The notes under the pieces were generated by a model. The model saw only the letters and a program-made list of their open reading frames with translations. It searched no databases and was not told the origin of the DNA. DNA of 64,000 bases. Source: Orychophragmus violaceus (lineage: Eukaryota; Streptophyta; Magnoliopsida; Brassicales; Brassicaceae). Location of the stretch: positions 102,651,994 through 102,715,993 of the forward strand of contig CM058233.1 in NCBI GenBank assembly GCA_030180135.1, in the 5' to 3' direction. Below are positions 24,073-34,238 of the stretch, piece after piece. The stretch's first letter is position 1. Each line of letters opens with the position of its first letter. Made by a program: the position numbers and the translations under genes.

Positions 24073-25634
24073 TGATATACTTGTATTTCATGGCATATTA
24101 GGATGTTTATTAGATTTTGTTTTGGTTCTTTTAAGCTTCATTTAGCTTCTTTTCCCTTTGTTTATTGGTTTGTTTAGAGTTTAGTATCATTCTAGGTTAG
24201 GTTGTTGCATTTGGAGTGTTTCCTTGGTGTTTTGCAGGTGATTTGAAGTGCATGGAGCTAAGAGGAGCATTGGAAGAGAAGTCTAGAGCTCAAGGAACCA
24301 AGGAGAAGCATGCCTGCTCAATATCGGCTTCCATATCGGCCTGCTTGGCCGATACAGAAATGCAAAATTTAATCCGAGAGTCTGTATCGGCTTCAATATC
24401 GGGCAACCAGGCCGATACGAGATCTCGACTGAAGCATATCGGTCTGCATTCCGGGCAGTCAAGCCGATACAGAATCCCAGAAGAACCAATATCGGCCTGC
24501 ATTCCGGGCAACCAGGCCGATACAGTTTCCTGTGAAGACCATTTCCAGACAGCTTTATTTACGAAAATGCCACTGCGTGGCTCCCAACTAAAAATACTCA
24601 TTTTGTGGGATTAAAAATCCGAAGCTACCTAAGCCTTAGTTTTGTTTTAGGATTTGAATCTTGTAATCTTTGATTTGGAGTTTAATTTAAGTACTTCTTT
24701 ATATCTTCTTAATTTCTTCTCTTAATCTCTCTTTAATCTTGTTATCTCATACTATCTTTATGGGTTTTGTGGGAACAATGAAGATTAGAGAGTAGAGTTT
24801 TTGGGTTTTATGGATGAGGTTGATTTAGGAGGTTTAAGTCATGATTAGTGATGCTTAGGACTTATTTATGAATGATCCTTCTCTAATTAGTTGTGCTCTA
24901 TGCTAGGTTGCAAGGAATTGTTGAATCTAGATGCTAGGCTTTTTCATGCCCGAAAGGTGTTCGATGAAATGCTTGAATGAACTTTTTAGAGGATTTCCAT
25001 ATCTTAGCCTAAGAGATTAGTTGTCTAAGGTGATTATTGGTAATGAGAACTTGAAATTAATGCTTGCTTGATTCTTAATCACAAATGATAATTTGATCTT
25101 GATTAGAGATTAGTCAAAGGGATTAGTGCCAAGAGATTGGATTAGTCTAATGATTAATGTTCTTAGCCTAAGGATTAGCCTTGCTAAAAGGTGTTTGATG
25201 GATATTATTGCATGCTTGACTTGTAATTTGCAAATGAGAATTGAATGATTGCTTGATTAGCATAGGAGTTATGAACATGAGAATGTGATTAGCTAAATTA
25301 TGATCATTAGCCTTGTTTAGCAATGTTTGATTGATTGAAACATCATTGATTGTCTCTAAACCATCTAGTCTCCATAGCCTCATCCTAGGACCCTCTTTTA
25401 TCTTATTTGCTTCTTGTTTAGTGTTTTGCTTTGTTTCTTTCTTGCTTTATTTCCTTTTTAGATTGTTTAGGTTGTTAGATAAACCCCTTTTATTTGATTT
25501 GCTTAGCTTGAGTAGTTTCTTGCATTCTTGATTGGTTGTTCTTCTTGCCTCCCTGGATTGATACCTTAAGTACTATAATGACATGAGTAGACTTGAGGAA
25601 TTGAGCTAGATCATTACACAAAAGTCTATCATCA
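24073..25634 (+). repeat. 3' LTR of inner element
   Basis: 1562 bp, same ends as the 5' copy. The TATA box position reads TAAAAATA (24589-24596) where the 5' LTR has TATAAATA. It is followed by the AAGAC duplication and the rest of the outer 5' LTR. Confidence 0.94.
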
Positions 25635-26282
25635 AAGACGTCCACAAATCAGCCAGAATGCTCAGAATCAATTGGAGGTTCAACTTGTTTAACTTTCCTT
25701 ATTCAGACACAAGCACATTCAAGGAGAAGATCATCCAACGGCTCCTTTCCAAGAATGAGAGCTGCGAATTCTTTGCATGTCAAGATGTTCCAGAGATCCT
25801 AACATATCCTTTAAAGCCATCCAGATACAAAGAAAGCATCCAAGCCATTGAAGCCTTGCCATATTCAGCCTAACGGCTAGTTTTTCATTAAGTTTCGATT
25901 TCCTTCTTGTTCAAGGTCAATATGACCGTTTGTAAAGAGCCTATAAAGGCATAGTTTAGCTTACTGTATTATTCACGCTTTCAATCAATCAACTAAGTAT
26001 TATTCAGTTTCTTCAAAGAGTGCTCTTTGTTAAGAATTTCCCCTTCTCTTGAATAAGTGTGTGATTCACCTATTCTCTAGAAAACCTTGGATTAACTTGT
26101 TTGTGTGATTCAAATAAGTTGTTCAACCACAGATTGAGAGAGTCAATCAGCCCATTGAACAAGTGAGTTGTTCATCATCATCCATTCATTCCATCCATCT
26201 CGGTCAAGTAAGAGAGCTTTTAAGCCAGTGCTTGTCCTCCATCAATCCATCGCTCAAGCTTCCGCCTTGGGGCTACATCATC

Positions 26283-26295
26283 TGGTATCAGAGCC
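26283..26295 (+). promoter_or_regulatory. Primer-binding site, initiator tRNA-Met
   Basis: TGGTATCAGAGCC lies 2 bp after the outer 5' LTR and matches the 3' end of plant initiator tRNA-Met. The leader 26296-26796 has several A9-A13 runs and no gene. Confidence 0.9.
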
Positions 26296-26796
26296 GAAAG
26301 TTCCTAAATCAGGTGTATTCTATCATTTATCCTTTCGGTTTTCATTTACATCTTGTTCATTTTGTTTGTTTCATTGCATCTCAAAACAAAAACCAATAAA
26401 AAATTGTTTGCATTTTATTCATAGTTCAATTCTGTTTTGTTGTTTGCATCTTAAAAAAAAAAAAAAGAGTTTGTTTTGTGTTTCTTTTGATTTCTATTTC
26501 TTTGTTCTTAGTTTGTTTCAAAAAGAAAAGAAAAAAAAAGTTTCCATTCCTTTGATTCGATTTTCTTAAACCCAAAAGCAAAAAAAAAAAGTGTTATTTC
26601 CATATTAGTTTTGTTTCATTTCGAAATTTAAAAAAAAAAAGTTTACATTTAAGTTTTGTGTCACCAAAATCTTGTTTCCATTTCTTGTTTATTGCATTTA
26701 TAAAAAAAAAAAAGGAAGTTTTTCAATTTTCATTCAAATCACTTCGAACCCATTGATACTCTTTTAATTTGAATTGTTTCAGGAACTAGCTCATAC

Positions 26797-29502
26797 ATGG
26801 GAGAAGGAGCAGCTGCTGATCAGATCACCATGAATCAGCTTCTTGAAGTCTTGAGAGGCATGAGTGAGCATCTGACCCAGCTAGAGAAGTCCCATCCTAC
26901 ACAACAACAAGAAGATAATGGACTTGGGAATGCACCAGGAACTACTTATGTGGAGCCTAAACCACCAGACCAACCTTGGAGAACAAGAACGACAAAGTCA
27001 CATCCACCAAGGGCTTCCCAACGAAAATCAGGGAGTGACTCAAGCCGTGCAACATTCAAAGCCACCTACAAGTCAAAAGTCAGGTTAATTTGGGATGATG
27101 GATATTATTATTATGGATCTGAATTCTTTGTATATCCAGGAGGTAAAGCAAGCTATATAGATTGGGAAAGCAACATGGAAGAGTACTTTAGCTACTATTG
27201 TGTTCCTGATGAAGAGCGACTCCATACATCACTTGGACAACTCACCAAAGAGGCTCTAAGATGGTGGAACAAAGAAGAGTATGAGAGATGGTACTACAAG
27301 GAGCCAAAGATCAGAACATGGGATGACTTAAAGTTGAGCATGTGGGAGAAGTATTGTTCACAGAACAAAACTACTTATCCACGAAAGAGATCATCAACTC
27401 CTAAACTTGTGCAAGATGCCAATAGCTCTCAAACAAAGTATCAAGGTAGGTTCTCTGTCTCTAAGAATACATTAGAACTAATGTGTTGTAAGTGTAAGAG
27501 CAGGGATCATGTTGCTAAGGACTGTCCAAGAAAAAGGACCACAACATCAAATGGTGAAAAGCTAGTACCCCAAGAGGCCAAAGGAGGAGAAAAGCAACCA
27601 GCAGCCTCTAAACCATTTAATGAGTTTCCCACCTTCATATTTGCACCAGTAGAACACACTCACGAAATCCTGAAGGAGAAGCAAGAGCAGAAGCATAGCC
27701 ACAAAGCTTCACCCAATGCAACCGGATCCACCTTTGATGCCTCACTCAAGCTCCTAGACATGCCAACACAAGGTAAGTGTTCTAACCTTGTAAATTCCAA
27801 AGAGCCAACCTGTTATAAGTGCCATAAAAGAGGGCATTTTGCTGCAAATTGTCCATCTAAGAAGTTGTTCAAAGATACAACATCAGAGTTGAAATTGGAA
27901 GTAACTAACACAAATGATAGTTTTGTGCAATCTGATATTTTAATTTCCAATTCAAGACTCACGCACTTGTCTTTGCCAAAGAGTTTTGGTGCAGGAATAA
28001 GACAAGGAGAATGGCATATAAGCAAAGGTGAAAAAAACCAATTCTTACACCTTACTTGTTCAAAGGAGGCCGAGAGAGAGGAAACCAAGCAAGGCAACAA
28101 CAGAAGAGTGCAAGCAAACAAGGTGAATTCTGAACTTAAAGTGAATAAACTTGTTTGTCCAACCACTATTATGATGCACTTGTGTCTGGACCAAAAGGTT
28201 CATAAAAGTTTAGGTGTTAAAGAAGAAGTGGAGCAACACCAATGTCATAAGCCACAAGCGAGTAAGGGACGAAAGTACATTCAAGGTACCATCATGACTT
28301 TTGTACCAAGACATGAGCGAGACAAGGTAAGTCAATATCTTACTCAAACTGTTCATACTGATTCCAAGGATATGATAACGCATTTGTCTTGTCCAAAAGA
28401 ACTTGAGAAATATATAGGTCTTGAAGTCAAGCTTCGGGCAGAATCATCAACACAAAGGAATCAAGATGAGAAAGATCAGGGAGATCCAACCATTGATGGA
28501 TTAGAGCATAAAACCTATAGTAGTACACGCACCAAGAGAGAGGAGACTCTGAACCAGCTTGTCACATCCGTAATGGTAAGCTCCAACCTTGTGCAACCTG
28601 TTTTTAAAGTCTCAAACTCAGATATAATACACTTGCTCTTTTCCTTAAGAGTTGACTTAGGTACATGTCTGATAAAGATCAAGAAGCCAAAGGCAGAAGG
28701 AGTCTTGCAAGAGAGACCAAAACCGAGCCATGTTTCCACATATGAGCCACCAACAAATCAAAGGCTTGACGTATATCATGCTTCAACCAAACATGAGGTT
28801 ATTTCTGAACTTGGAATGAGTATTCTTGATTATCAATCCACTGGTATGATGCACTTGTTTCTTGAGTCAAGTGTTGAGACAGGGAGTAGATCTAAAGATA
28901 AGGCCAAATGGAAGATCAAGGAAAATCCACCGGACGAGACATCACTATGCTCCACCATGTCCTTTAAAGAAAACCAACACTATCAGGATGTTAGCCAGGT
29001 AAGTCTATCTATAATCCACTTCATTTCTAATGACCCAACAACTATGTTGAATGACTTGTTAATCTTCCCAGAAGTTACTACAACTAGGGATAGTGAAATA
29101 GCTTCAAGTTTATCTCTTCATAAGAAGCCCATAATGCACTTGTCTCTTTGCCAAAGTGTTGAGAATATTTCAGGTCTTAAAGAGAGCAGAAGAAAGATAA
29201 GCAAAGGAGGCGTCACACCAGCTCAAAGAAGAGGAGCATTGCTGTCCTATCTACTTAAAGAAGAACCACCGGATGCTCCACAACCCAACCAGAATCAAAA
29301 TGATTCCCAAGGTAATCTTCTAAGCCCTCATTCACTTCACTGGACTAACTTGGCTTATCTATGTGCAGGTTATCAAGTTTTGAGGTCAAAACTTCTTGAA
29401 GAGGGAGGGTATGATGCGGTCATCAGAACCAGACTAGACCAGGCGCTCGCTAACTCAAGCACTACGTCAGTCACTACGTCAGTCAGCACGCTGACTAACT
29501 GA
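26797..29502 (+). CDS. Gag-like protein of outer LTR element, C-terminus in 3' LTR
   Basis: 901 codons from MGEGAAADQITMNQLLEVLRG. Residues about 100-195 look like a Gypsy-type Gag core (YIDWESNMEEYF, RWWNKEEYERWYYKEPKIRTWDDLK). Two CX2CX4HX4C zinc knuckles follow (CCKCKSRDHVAKDC and CYKCHKRGHFAANC, about residues 229 and 341). The remainder is a long region with about seven copies of a motif like MMHLxLxxSVE, spaced tens of residues apart. The frame crosses the polypurine tract and enters the 3' LTR at 29412. The TGA at 29500-29502 is a single change from TCA, which the 5' LTR still has; without it the frame stays open to 30201. No protease, integrase or reverse transcriptase motifs. Confidence 0.8.
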   Translation: MGEGAAADQITMNQLLEVLRGMSEHLTQLEKSHPTQQQEDNGLGNAPGTTYVEPKPPDQPWRTRTTKSHPPRASQRKSGSDSSRATFKATYKSKVRLIWDDGYYYYGSEFFVYPGGKASYIDWESNMEEYFSYYCVPDEERLHTSLGQLTKEALRWWNKEEYERWYYKEPKIRTWDDLKLSMWEKYCSQNKTTYPRKRSSTPKLVQDANSSQTKYQGRFSVSKNTLELMCCKCKSRDHVAKDCPRKRTTTSNGEKLVPQEAKGGEKQPAASKPFNEFPTFIFAPVEHTHEILKEKQEQKHSHKASPNATGSTFDASLKLLDMPTQGKCSNLVNSKEPTCYKCHKRGHFAANCPSKKLFKDTTSELKLEVTNTNDSFVQSDILISNSRLTHLSLPKSFGAGIRQGEWHISKGEKNQFLHLTCSKEAEREETKQGNNRRVQANKVNSELKVNKLVCPTTIMMHLCLDQKVHKSLGVKEEVEQHQCHKPQASKGRKYIQGTIMTFVPRHERDKVSQYLTQTVHTDSKDMITHLSCPKELEKYIGLEVKLRAESSTQRNQDEKDQGDPTIDGLEHKTYSSTRTKREETLNQLVTSVMVSSNLVQPVFKVSNSDIIHLLFSLRVDLGTCLIKIKKPKAEGVLQERPKPSHVSTYEPPTNQRLDVYHASTKHEVISELGMSILDYQSTGMMHLFLESSVETGSRSKDKAKWKIKENPPDETSLCSTMSFKENQHYQDVSQVSLSIIHFISNDPTTMLNDLLIFPEVTTTRDSEIASSLSLHKKPIMHLSLCQSVENISGLKESRRKISKGGVTPAQRRGALLSYLLKEEPPDAPQPNQNQNDSQGNLLSPHSLHWTNLAYLCAGYQVLRSKLLEEGGYDAVIRTRLDQALANSSTTSVTTSVSTLTN

Positions 29503-30201
29503 ACCACTGCGTCAGTCAGCGCAACCAGACCCGATGGAGACATACAGTCAGAAAATGAAGCACTCCGACCCATCCAGGAGGAACCAATAAACAAATCCAA
29601 TTGCTCTGGATTCCCAACTCATCAGAGGACAAAAGAGAATTGGATTCGAACCAAAAGGAGTAATGGTTTGAAAGATATTCAACTTCCAAATCAGGAGATG
29701 CTACACTTGCCTTATTTGGAAGATCATGAGTTCAAATATTGCCAAACTCGAACTTGGCGCCCAGGAGACTTATTACTACTTCTAGAAGCACTTTACAACA
29801 CCTTCAGAAGCACCAGCCCACACAGGATCAGGCGGTTCCTATTGGAACATAAACCAACTCAACCAGAGCTATTTATGGAAGCTATGAAGACCAATTGGTT
29901 TACCACCTCTCAAACCAATATTTGGCGACCAGGAGACATTTACCACGAGGCCAAGAAGATAGAAGACGTCCACAAATCAGCCAGAATGCTCAGAATCAAT
30001 TGGAGGTTCAGCTTGTTTAACTTTCCTTATTCAGACATAAGCACATTCAAGGAGAAGATCATCCAACGGCTCCTTTCCAAGAATGAGAGCTGCGAATTCT
30101 TTGCATGTCAAGATGTTCCAGAGATCCTAACATATCCTTTAAAGCCATCCAGATACAAAGAAAGCATCCAAGCCATTGAAGCCTTGCCATATTCAGCCTA
30201 A
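29412..30201 (+). pseudogene. LTR-encoded C-terminal extension of the outer Gag
   Basis: In the Gag frame, the first 262 codons of the LTR are open except for the TGA at 29500-29502. They read a Thr/Ser-rich start (TTSVTTSVSTLTN), then two related blocks (TRTWRPGDLLLLLEAL and QTNIWRPGDIYHEAKK), and end QAIEALPYSA with TAA at 30199-30201, about 70 bp before the TATA box. Because U3 is present at the 3' end of genomic RNA, the whole frame could be translated from one transcript. Function of this domain is unknown to me. Confidence 0.65.
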
Positions 30202-30608
30202 CGGCTAGTTTTTCATTAAGTTTCGATTTCCTTCTTGTTCAAGGTCAATATGACCGTTTGTAAAGAGCCTATAAAGGCATAGTTTAGCTTACTGTATTAT
30301 TCACGCTTTCAATCAATCAACTAAGTATTATTCAGTTTCTTCAAAGAGTGCTCTTTGTTAAGAATTTCCCCTTCTCTTGAATAAGTGTGTGATTCACCTA
30401 TTCTCTAGAAAACCTTGGATTAACTTGTTTGTGTGATTCAAATAAGTTGTTCAACCACATATTGAGAGAGTCAATCAGCCCATTGAACAAGTGAGTTGTT
30501 CATCATCATCCATTCATTCCATCCATCTCGGTCAAGTAAGAGAGCTTTTAAGCCAGTGCTTGTCCTCCATCAATCCATCGCTCAAGCTTCCGCCTTGGGG
30601 CTACATCA
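29412..30608 (+). repeat. 3' LTR of outer element
   Basis: 1197 bp, TGATGCGG...CTACATCA, followed by the CATTG duplication and the resumption of LINE ORF2. TATA box TATAAAG at 30270-30276. U3, upstream of it, is almost all open reading frame. Confidence 0.95.
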
Positions 30609-30613
30609 CATTG

Positions 30614-33600
30614 GAAGAGAAATAACCCTACAAACAATGAGAAAATCATTGTGGAAATCAAAGGAAAACTCGACGCAGCACAAGGGGATGACTCTCTGAC
30701 CTCGAAAGAGGAATTAGCTCTAAAATGGAGGATGTGTACTGCCTTTAGAGATGAAGAAATATTCTGGAGACAAAAGAGTAGAGCTATCCATCTAAAATAC
30801 GGGGACAGAAACACGAAATACTTCCACGGAATCACAAAACAAAGGAGAGCTCGAAATCGCATCATACGTTTGAAGAACTCAAGTGGAGCCTGGGCTGAAA
30901 CAGAAGACGATATTGAGAAAGTAGCCACTGATTACTTTCACACTTTATTCTCAACGTCAGGCCCAGAAACTATAGAAGAAACTATCCGGTTTATTACCGA
31001 GTCAGTCACTTAAAAGATGAATCAAGACCTAAAGATGATACCGGAAGAAAAGGAAATACGAGATGCGGTATTCTCTATCAATCCAGATAAAGCACCGGGA
31101 CCGGACGGTATGACTAGTCTTTTCTATCAGCGCTTCTGGAATACCATTAAAGAGGATGTTATCAACATGGTTAAGAACTTCTTTAAGACCGGAGATTTTG
31201 ATATGAGCCTCAATGAAACGAATATCTGTCTTATTCCGAATGTTGATAGACCCTCCCAGATGGCGGAGTTTAGACCGATAAGTCTTTGTAATGTCAGCTA
31301 CAAGATCATATCGAAGATATTAACCTCTCGGATGAAACGATTCCTCCCAAAACTGATATCGGAAACCCAATCAGCCTTTGTGGCTCGACGTCTGATCACA
31401 GACAATATCCTGGTGGCGCAGGAAATGTTTCATGCGCTTCGTACAAACCAGAGCTGCAAGGATAAGTATATCGCAATCAAAACTGACATGAGTAAGGCAT
31501 ACGATAGAGTGGAATGGTCTTTCCTCGAAGCCCTCCTGAGTAAGATGGGATTTGATCAAGATTGCGTTTTCCTTCTCATGCGATGTGTGAAATCTGTTTC
31601 ATACCAAATCCTGATTAACGGTGAAGCTAAAGGACACATTATACCATCCCGTGGTTTACGGCAGGGAGATCCCCTATCTCCGTTCCTATTTATTATCTGC
31701 ACAGAGGTACTAATATCCCACCTCAAGGAAGCAGAAAGAACCAAAAAAATCGAAGGAATGAAAATCGCACGATCCTGCCCTCCCATCTCACATCTTCTCT
31801 TCGCGGACGACAGTTTGTTCTTTTGTAAGACAGACCAAGGACAATGCGAAGAGTTAATGCGAATTATCGACGTCTACGGTTATGCCTCAGGACAACAACT
31901 GAACAAATCAAAATCTTCAGTTCTGTTCGGTTCTAAGGTCGTAGCGTCCCGAAAAACCGATCTTAAACGATCACTCGGAATTCAAAAAGAAGGTGGGATG
32001 GGAATGTATTTGGGTATGCCTGAACAGATTTGTGGTTCGAAAAAAGAAGTGTTTGCTTATGTTCGAGAGAGACTCCAAGGAAGAACCAACGGATGGTCCG
32101 CAAGACTCCTCTCCAAAGGGGGAAAAGAAGTTCAGATAAAGTCAATCGCACAAGCTATTCCGACGTACGTAATGTCGTGCTTCCTACTTCCCCAAGAGAT
32201 TACCAAGAAGCTCTCTGGAGCTATTGCCCATTTCTGGTGGAGCCCTAAAAATAACCAAAAAGGTATTCACTGGTCTACTTGGGAGAAGGTTTGTGTTCCC
32301 TTGGATAAGGGTGGCCTAGGCTTTCGAGATCTTCGGGAATTTAACTTAGCTCTCCTGGCAAAATAATTATGGAGACTCCTTATCTATCCAGAATCACTCC
32401 TAGCAAAAACTCTAAAAGGAAGATACTTCCGCCATTCTGATCCTATGAAGGTAGAAAAATCGAACAATCCTTCTTTCAGTTGGAGAAGCATTATGGCTGC
32501 GAAATACATCATCCAAGATGGTTTAAGGAAGAACATTGGTAATGGGGTTGACACGCTGGTATGGTCAGACCCTTGGATTCCGGACACGTTCCCTAGACTA
32601 GCTCGACAAACTGAATATGCGCATGATCCTTTCCTTCGAGTTGGTCATCTGATCGACAACACAACTAAACAGTGGAACCGGCCGCTAATCGACACACTGC
32701 TGGCCTCTGAAGATTCACATATTATCCAGTCCATACGAATCTCAAAGACCAACCGAAAAGATACGTATTGCTGGGACCACACGAAATCAGGCTCTTACAC
32801 CGTACGGGCAGGCTACCAAAGAGCAATGGAACTTCGCAAACAAAAGGATCCTCAACCGTTTGAAGAACCGAGCATTACACCATTAAAATCACAGGTATGG
32901 AAGATTAAAACTACAAGGAAAATTCAACCCCTCTTTTGGCAGGCTCTTTCCGGCTTCATACCTGCAGCAAGTCGCCTTGTGGACAAACACTGTGGAACGG
33001 ATCGAGTATGTTAAAGATGTGATGCGGAGGAAGAAACGATCAATCATATCTTTTTCGAATGTCCTCCAGCACTCCAAGTATGGGCAATATCTTCGGTCCC
33101 TTCTAATCCGGGCCTCTTTCCGAGATCATCTCTGTTTTATAATATTGATTATCTTCTATGGAGAGCAAAAGAACAAGGAGCATCAAACCAAGTGCTAGAA
33201 AGCTTTCCATGGACCTTTTGGTACATTTGGAAAGCTAGAAATGCAAAGGTTTTTGAAGGAAAAGATGTCTCTCCTGAATACACAGTACAACTCGCAGATC
33301 ATGAAGCTCAAGCTTGGAAGTTGGCTCAATGCTCACAAGAGTTAGAGGAAGAAGAGATCCACAGGCCAGAGAATCGCCAAGACATAGAACCAGAACCTGC
33401 TGCACGATGGAAATGTAGAGTTGACGCGTCTTGGAAAGCGGAGGCAGCCACAATGGGACTTGGATTTATCTTACTAGCAGGAGATAGCATGGTTATCTCA
33501 GGGACTCGGGGATGTGAGAAACGCAAATCGCCACTACAGGCTGAGCTTGAAAGCTTACTTTGGGCAATGCAAGAGATGAAAGAGAGAGGAATCCAAGATA

Positions 33601-33863
33601 TCTTATTCGAAACAGATTGCAAACAACTAATCTACTTGATTGAAAAGGATGAAGAATGGCCGGCTTTGGCCTCGGAGCTGGATGCTTTCAAAGTTCTACG
33701 ATCTGAATTACAAGGTTTTAGAATTTCTTTCATTTCTAAGAATTTAAACATCCGTGCGGACGACCTTGCAAAAGGCGCTCGAACACGTGACGAACTGTTC
33801 TCTCTTGTAAACCAACATTCGCAACAAAGGCTAGATGATTCTAGCCTCTTTTCAAATGGTTAA
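30614..33863 (+). pseudogene. LINE ORF2, reverse transcriptase and RNase H part
   Basis: Continuation of ORF2 after the LTR element, in one frame with TAA codons at 31011-31013, 32364-32366 and 33012-33014. Reverse transcriptase motifs are in order: INPDKAPGPDGM, EFRPISLCNVSYKIISKIL, TDMSKAYDRVEWSFL, SRGLRQGDPLSPFLFI and the catalytic HLLFADDSLFF (about 31790). A zinc-binding zf-RVT domain follows (WDHTKSGSYTVRAGY, ETINHIFFECPP). A plant-type RNase H closes it (CRVDASWKAE, AELESLLWAM, FETDCKQL, RADDLAKGAR). The domain order is that of plant L1-clade LINEs with a C-terminal RNase H. Confidence 0.92.
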
Positions 33864-33910
33864 TAAGTGAAGTATTTTGATGCCAAAAAAAAAAAAAAAA
33901 CTTCTAAACA

Positions 33911-34238
33911 CGACAGATTATGGTCGACACCCACAAACATCTTCATCTTCTTAAAATAGCAATTATCTCGTTCCGACATACCAAAAAACATATTCAGATT
34001 CTTTTGATCTTATTAACCAAGCCACTTGATATCTCAAGTGGAGAAAGCACAAGTTTTCCATGACGAAAATAATAATAAGAAACGGCATTTAATCCTGGAA
34101 ATTATAGGATTTTTTTTCTTTAGACCAAAAGTCAGAGAAATAGATAGATTATAGATTCCGGATTTGCATTACACAAACAGAACCTAAAGCCAAAAAACAA
34201 AACTGTCTTTCCATAGTCTAACGATAACAGCAATTCTT
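33911..34238. other. Spacer between LINE and RPS10
   Basis: Original intergenic DNA after the LINE target duplication, then the 3' untranslated part of RPS10. No other feature seen. Confidence 0.6.

Larger units (their letters stand above)
19442..25634 (+). mobile_element. Inner gag-only LTR retrotransposon (tRNA-Asp primed)
   Basis: Inserted into the 5' LTR of the outer element with the 5-bp duplication AAGAC (19437-19441 and 25635-25639). LTRs of 1562 bp begin TGATATACTT and end TCTATCATCA. The 3069-bp interior has a primer site matching the 3' end of tRNA-Asp, one long open frame (466 codons or fewer) and a G-rich tract before the 3' LTR. No pol gene is present. The tRNA-Asp primer and GTTTGGGGGA tracts are traits of plant Athila/Tat Gypsy elements, so I place it there as a non-autonomous derivative. 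The LTRs differ at about seven positions by eye. Confidence 0.94.
18886..26280 (+). repeat. 5' LTR of outer element, interrupted
   Basis: LTR sequence occupies 18886-19441 and 25640-26280; the inner element and a duplicated AAGAC lie between. A TATA box (TATAAAG) is at 25942-25948. The frame that codes for the Gag C-terminus in the 3' LTR is also open here, and it keeps TCA at the codon that became TGA in the 3' copy. Confidence 0.93.
18886..30608 (+). mobile_element. Outer gag-only LTR retrotransposon (Gypsy-like, TR-GAG type)
   Basis: The element is bounded by the target duplication CATTG (18881-18885 and 30609-30613). Its LTRs start TGATGCGG and end CTACATCA. The 3' LTR is 1197 bp; the 5' LTR is also 1197 bp once the inner element and its duplicated AAGAC are removed. 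A primer-binding site for initiator tRNA-Met follows the 5' LTR, and a purine-rich tract (29396-29411, GAAGAGGGAGGGTA) precedes the 3' LTR. The internal part codes for a Gag-like protein only; no protease, integrase or reverse transcriptase is present, so it needs an autonomous partner. By eye the LTRs differ at about ten positions, so insertion was recent. Confidence 0.95.
15462..33900 (+). mobile_element. Full-length L1-type LINE, decayed, split by nested LTR elements
   Basis: The element is flanked by the direct repeat ACTTCTAAACA (15451-15461 and 33900-33910; extendable into the A run) and ends with a poly(A) tail of 17 A (33884-33900). It has two overlapping reading frames: ORF1 with a zinc knuckle, and ORF2 with endonuclease, reverse transcriptase and RNase H. 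An LTR retrotransposon occupies 18886-30608 inside ORF2; without it and its 5-bp duplication the LINE is about 6.7 kb. Both frames carry stop codons and one frameshift, so it is dead. It lies between the SPB1-like and RPS10 genes, transcribed opposite to both. The span 15462-15795 is its leader and shows no other gene. Confidence 0.93.
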
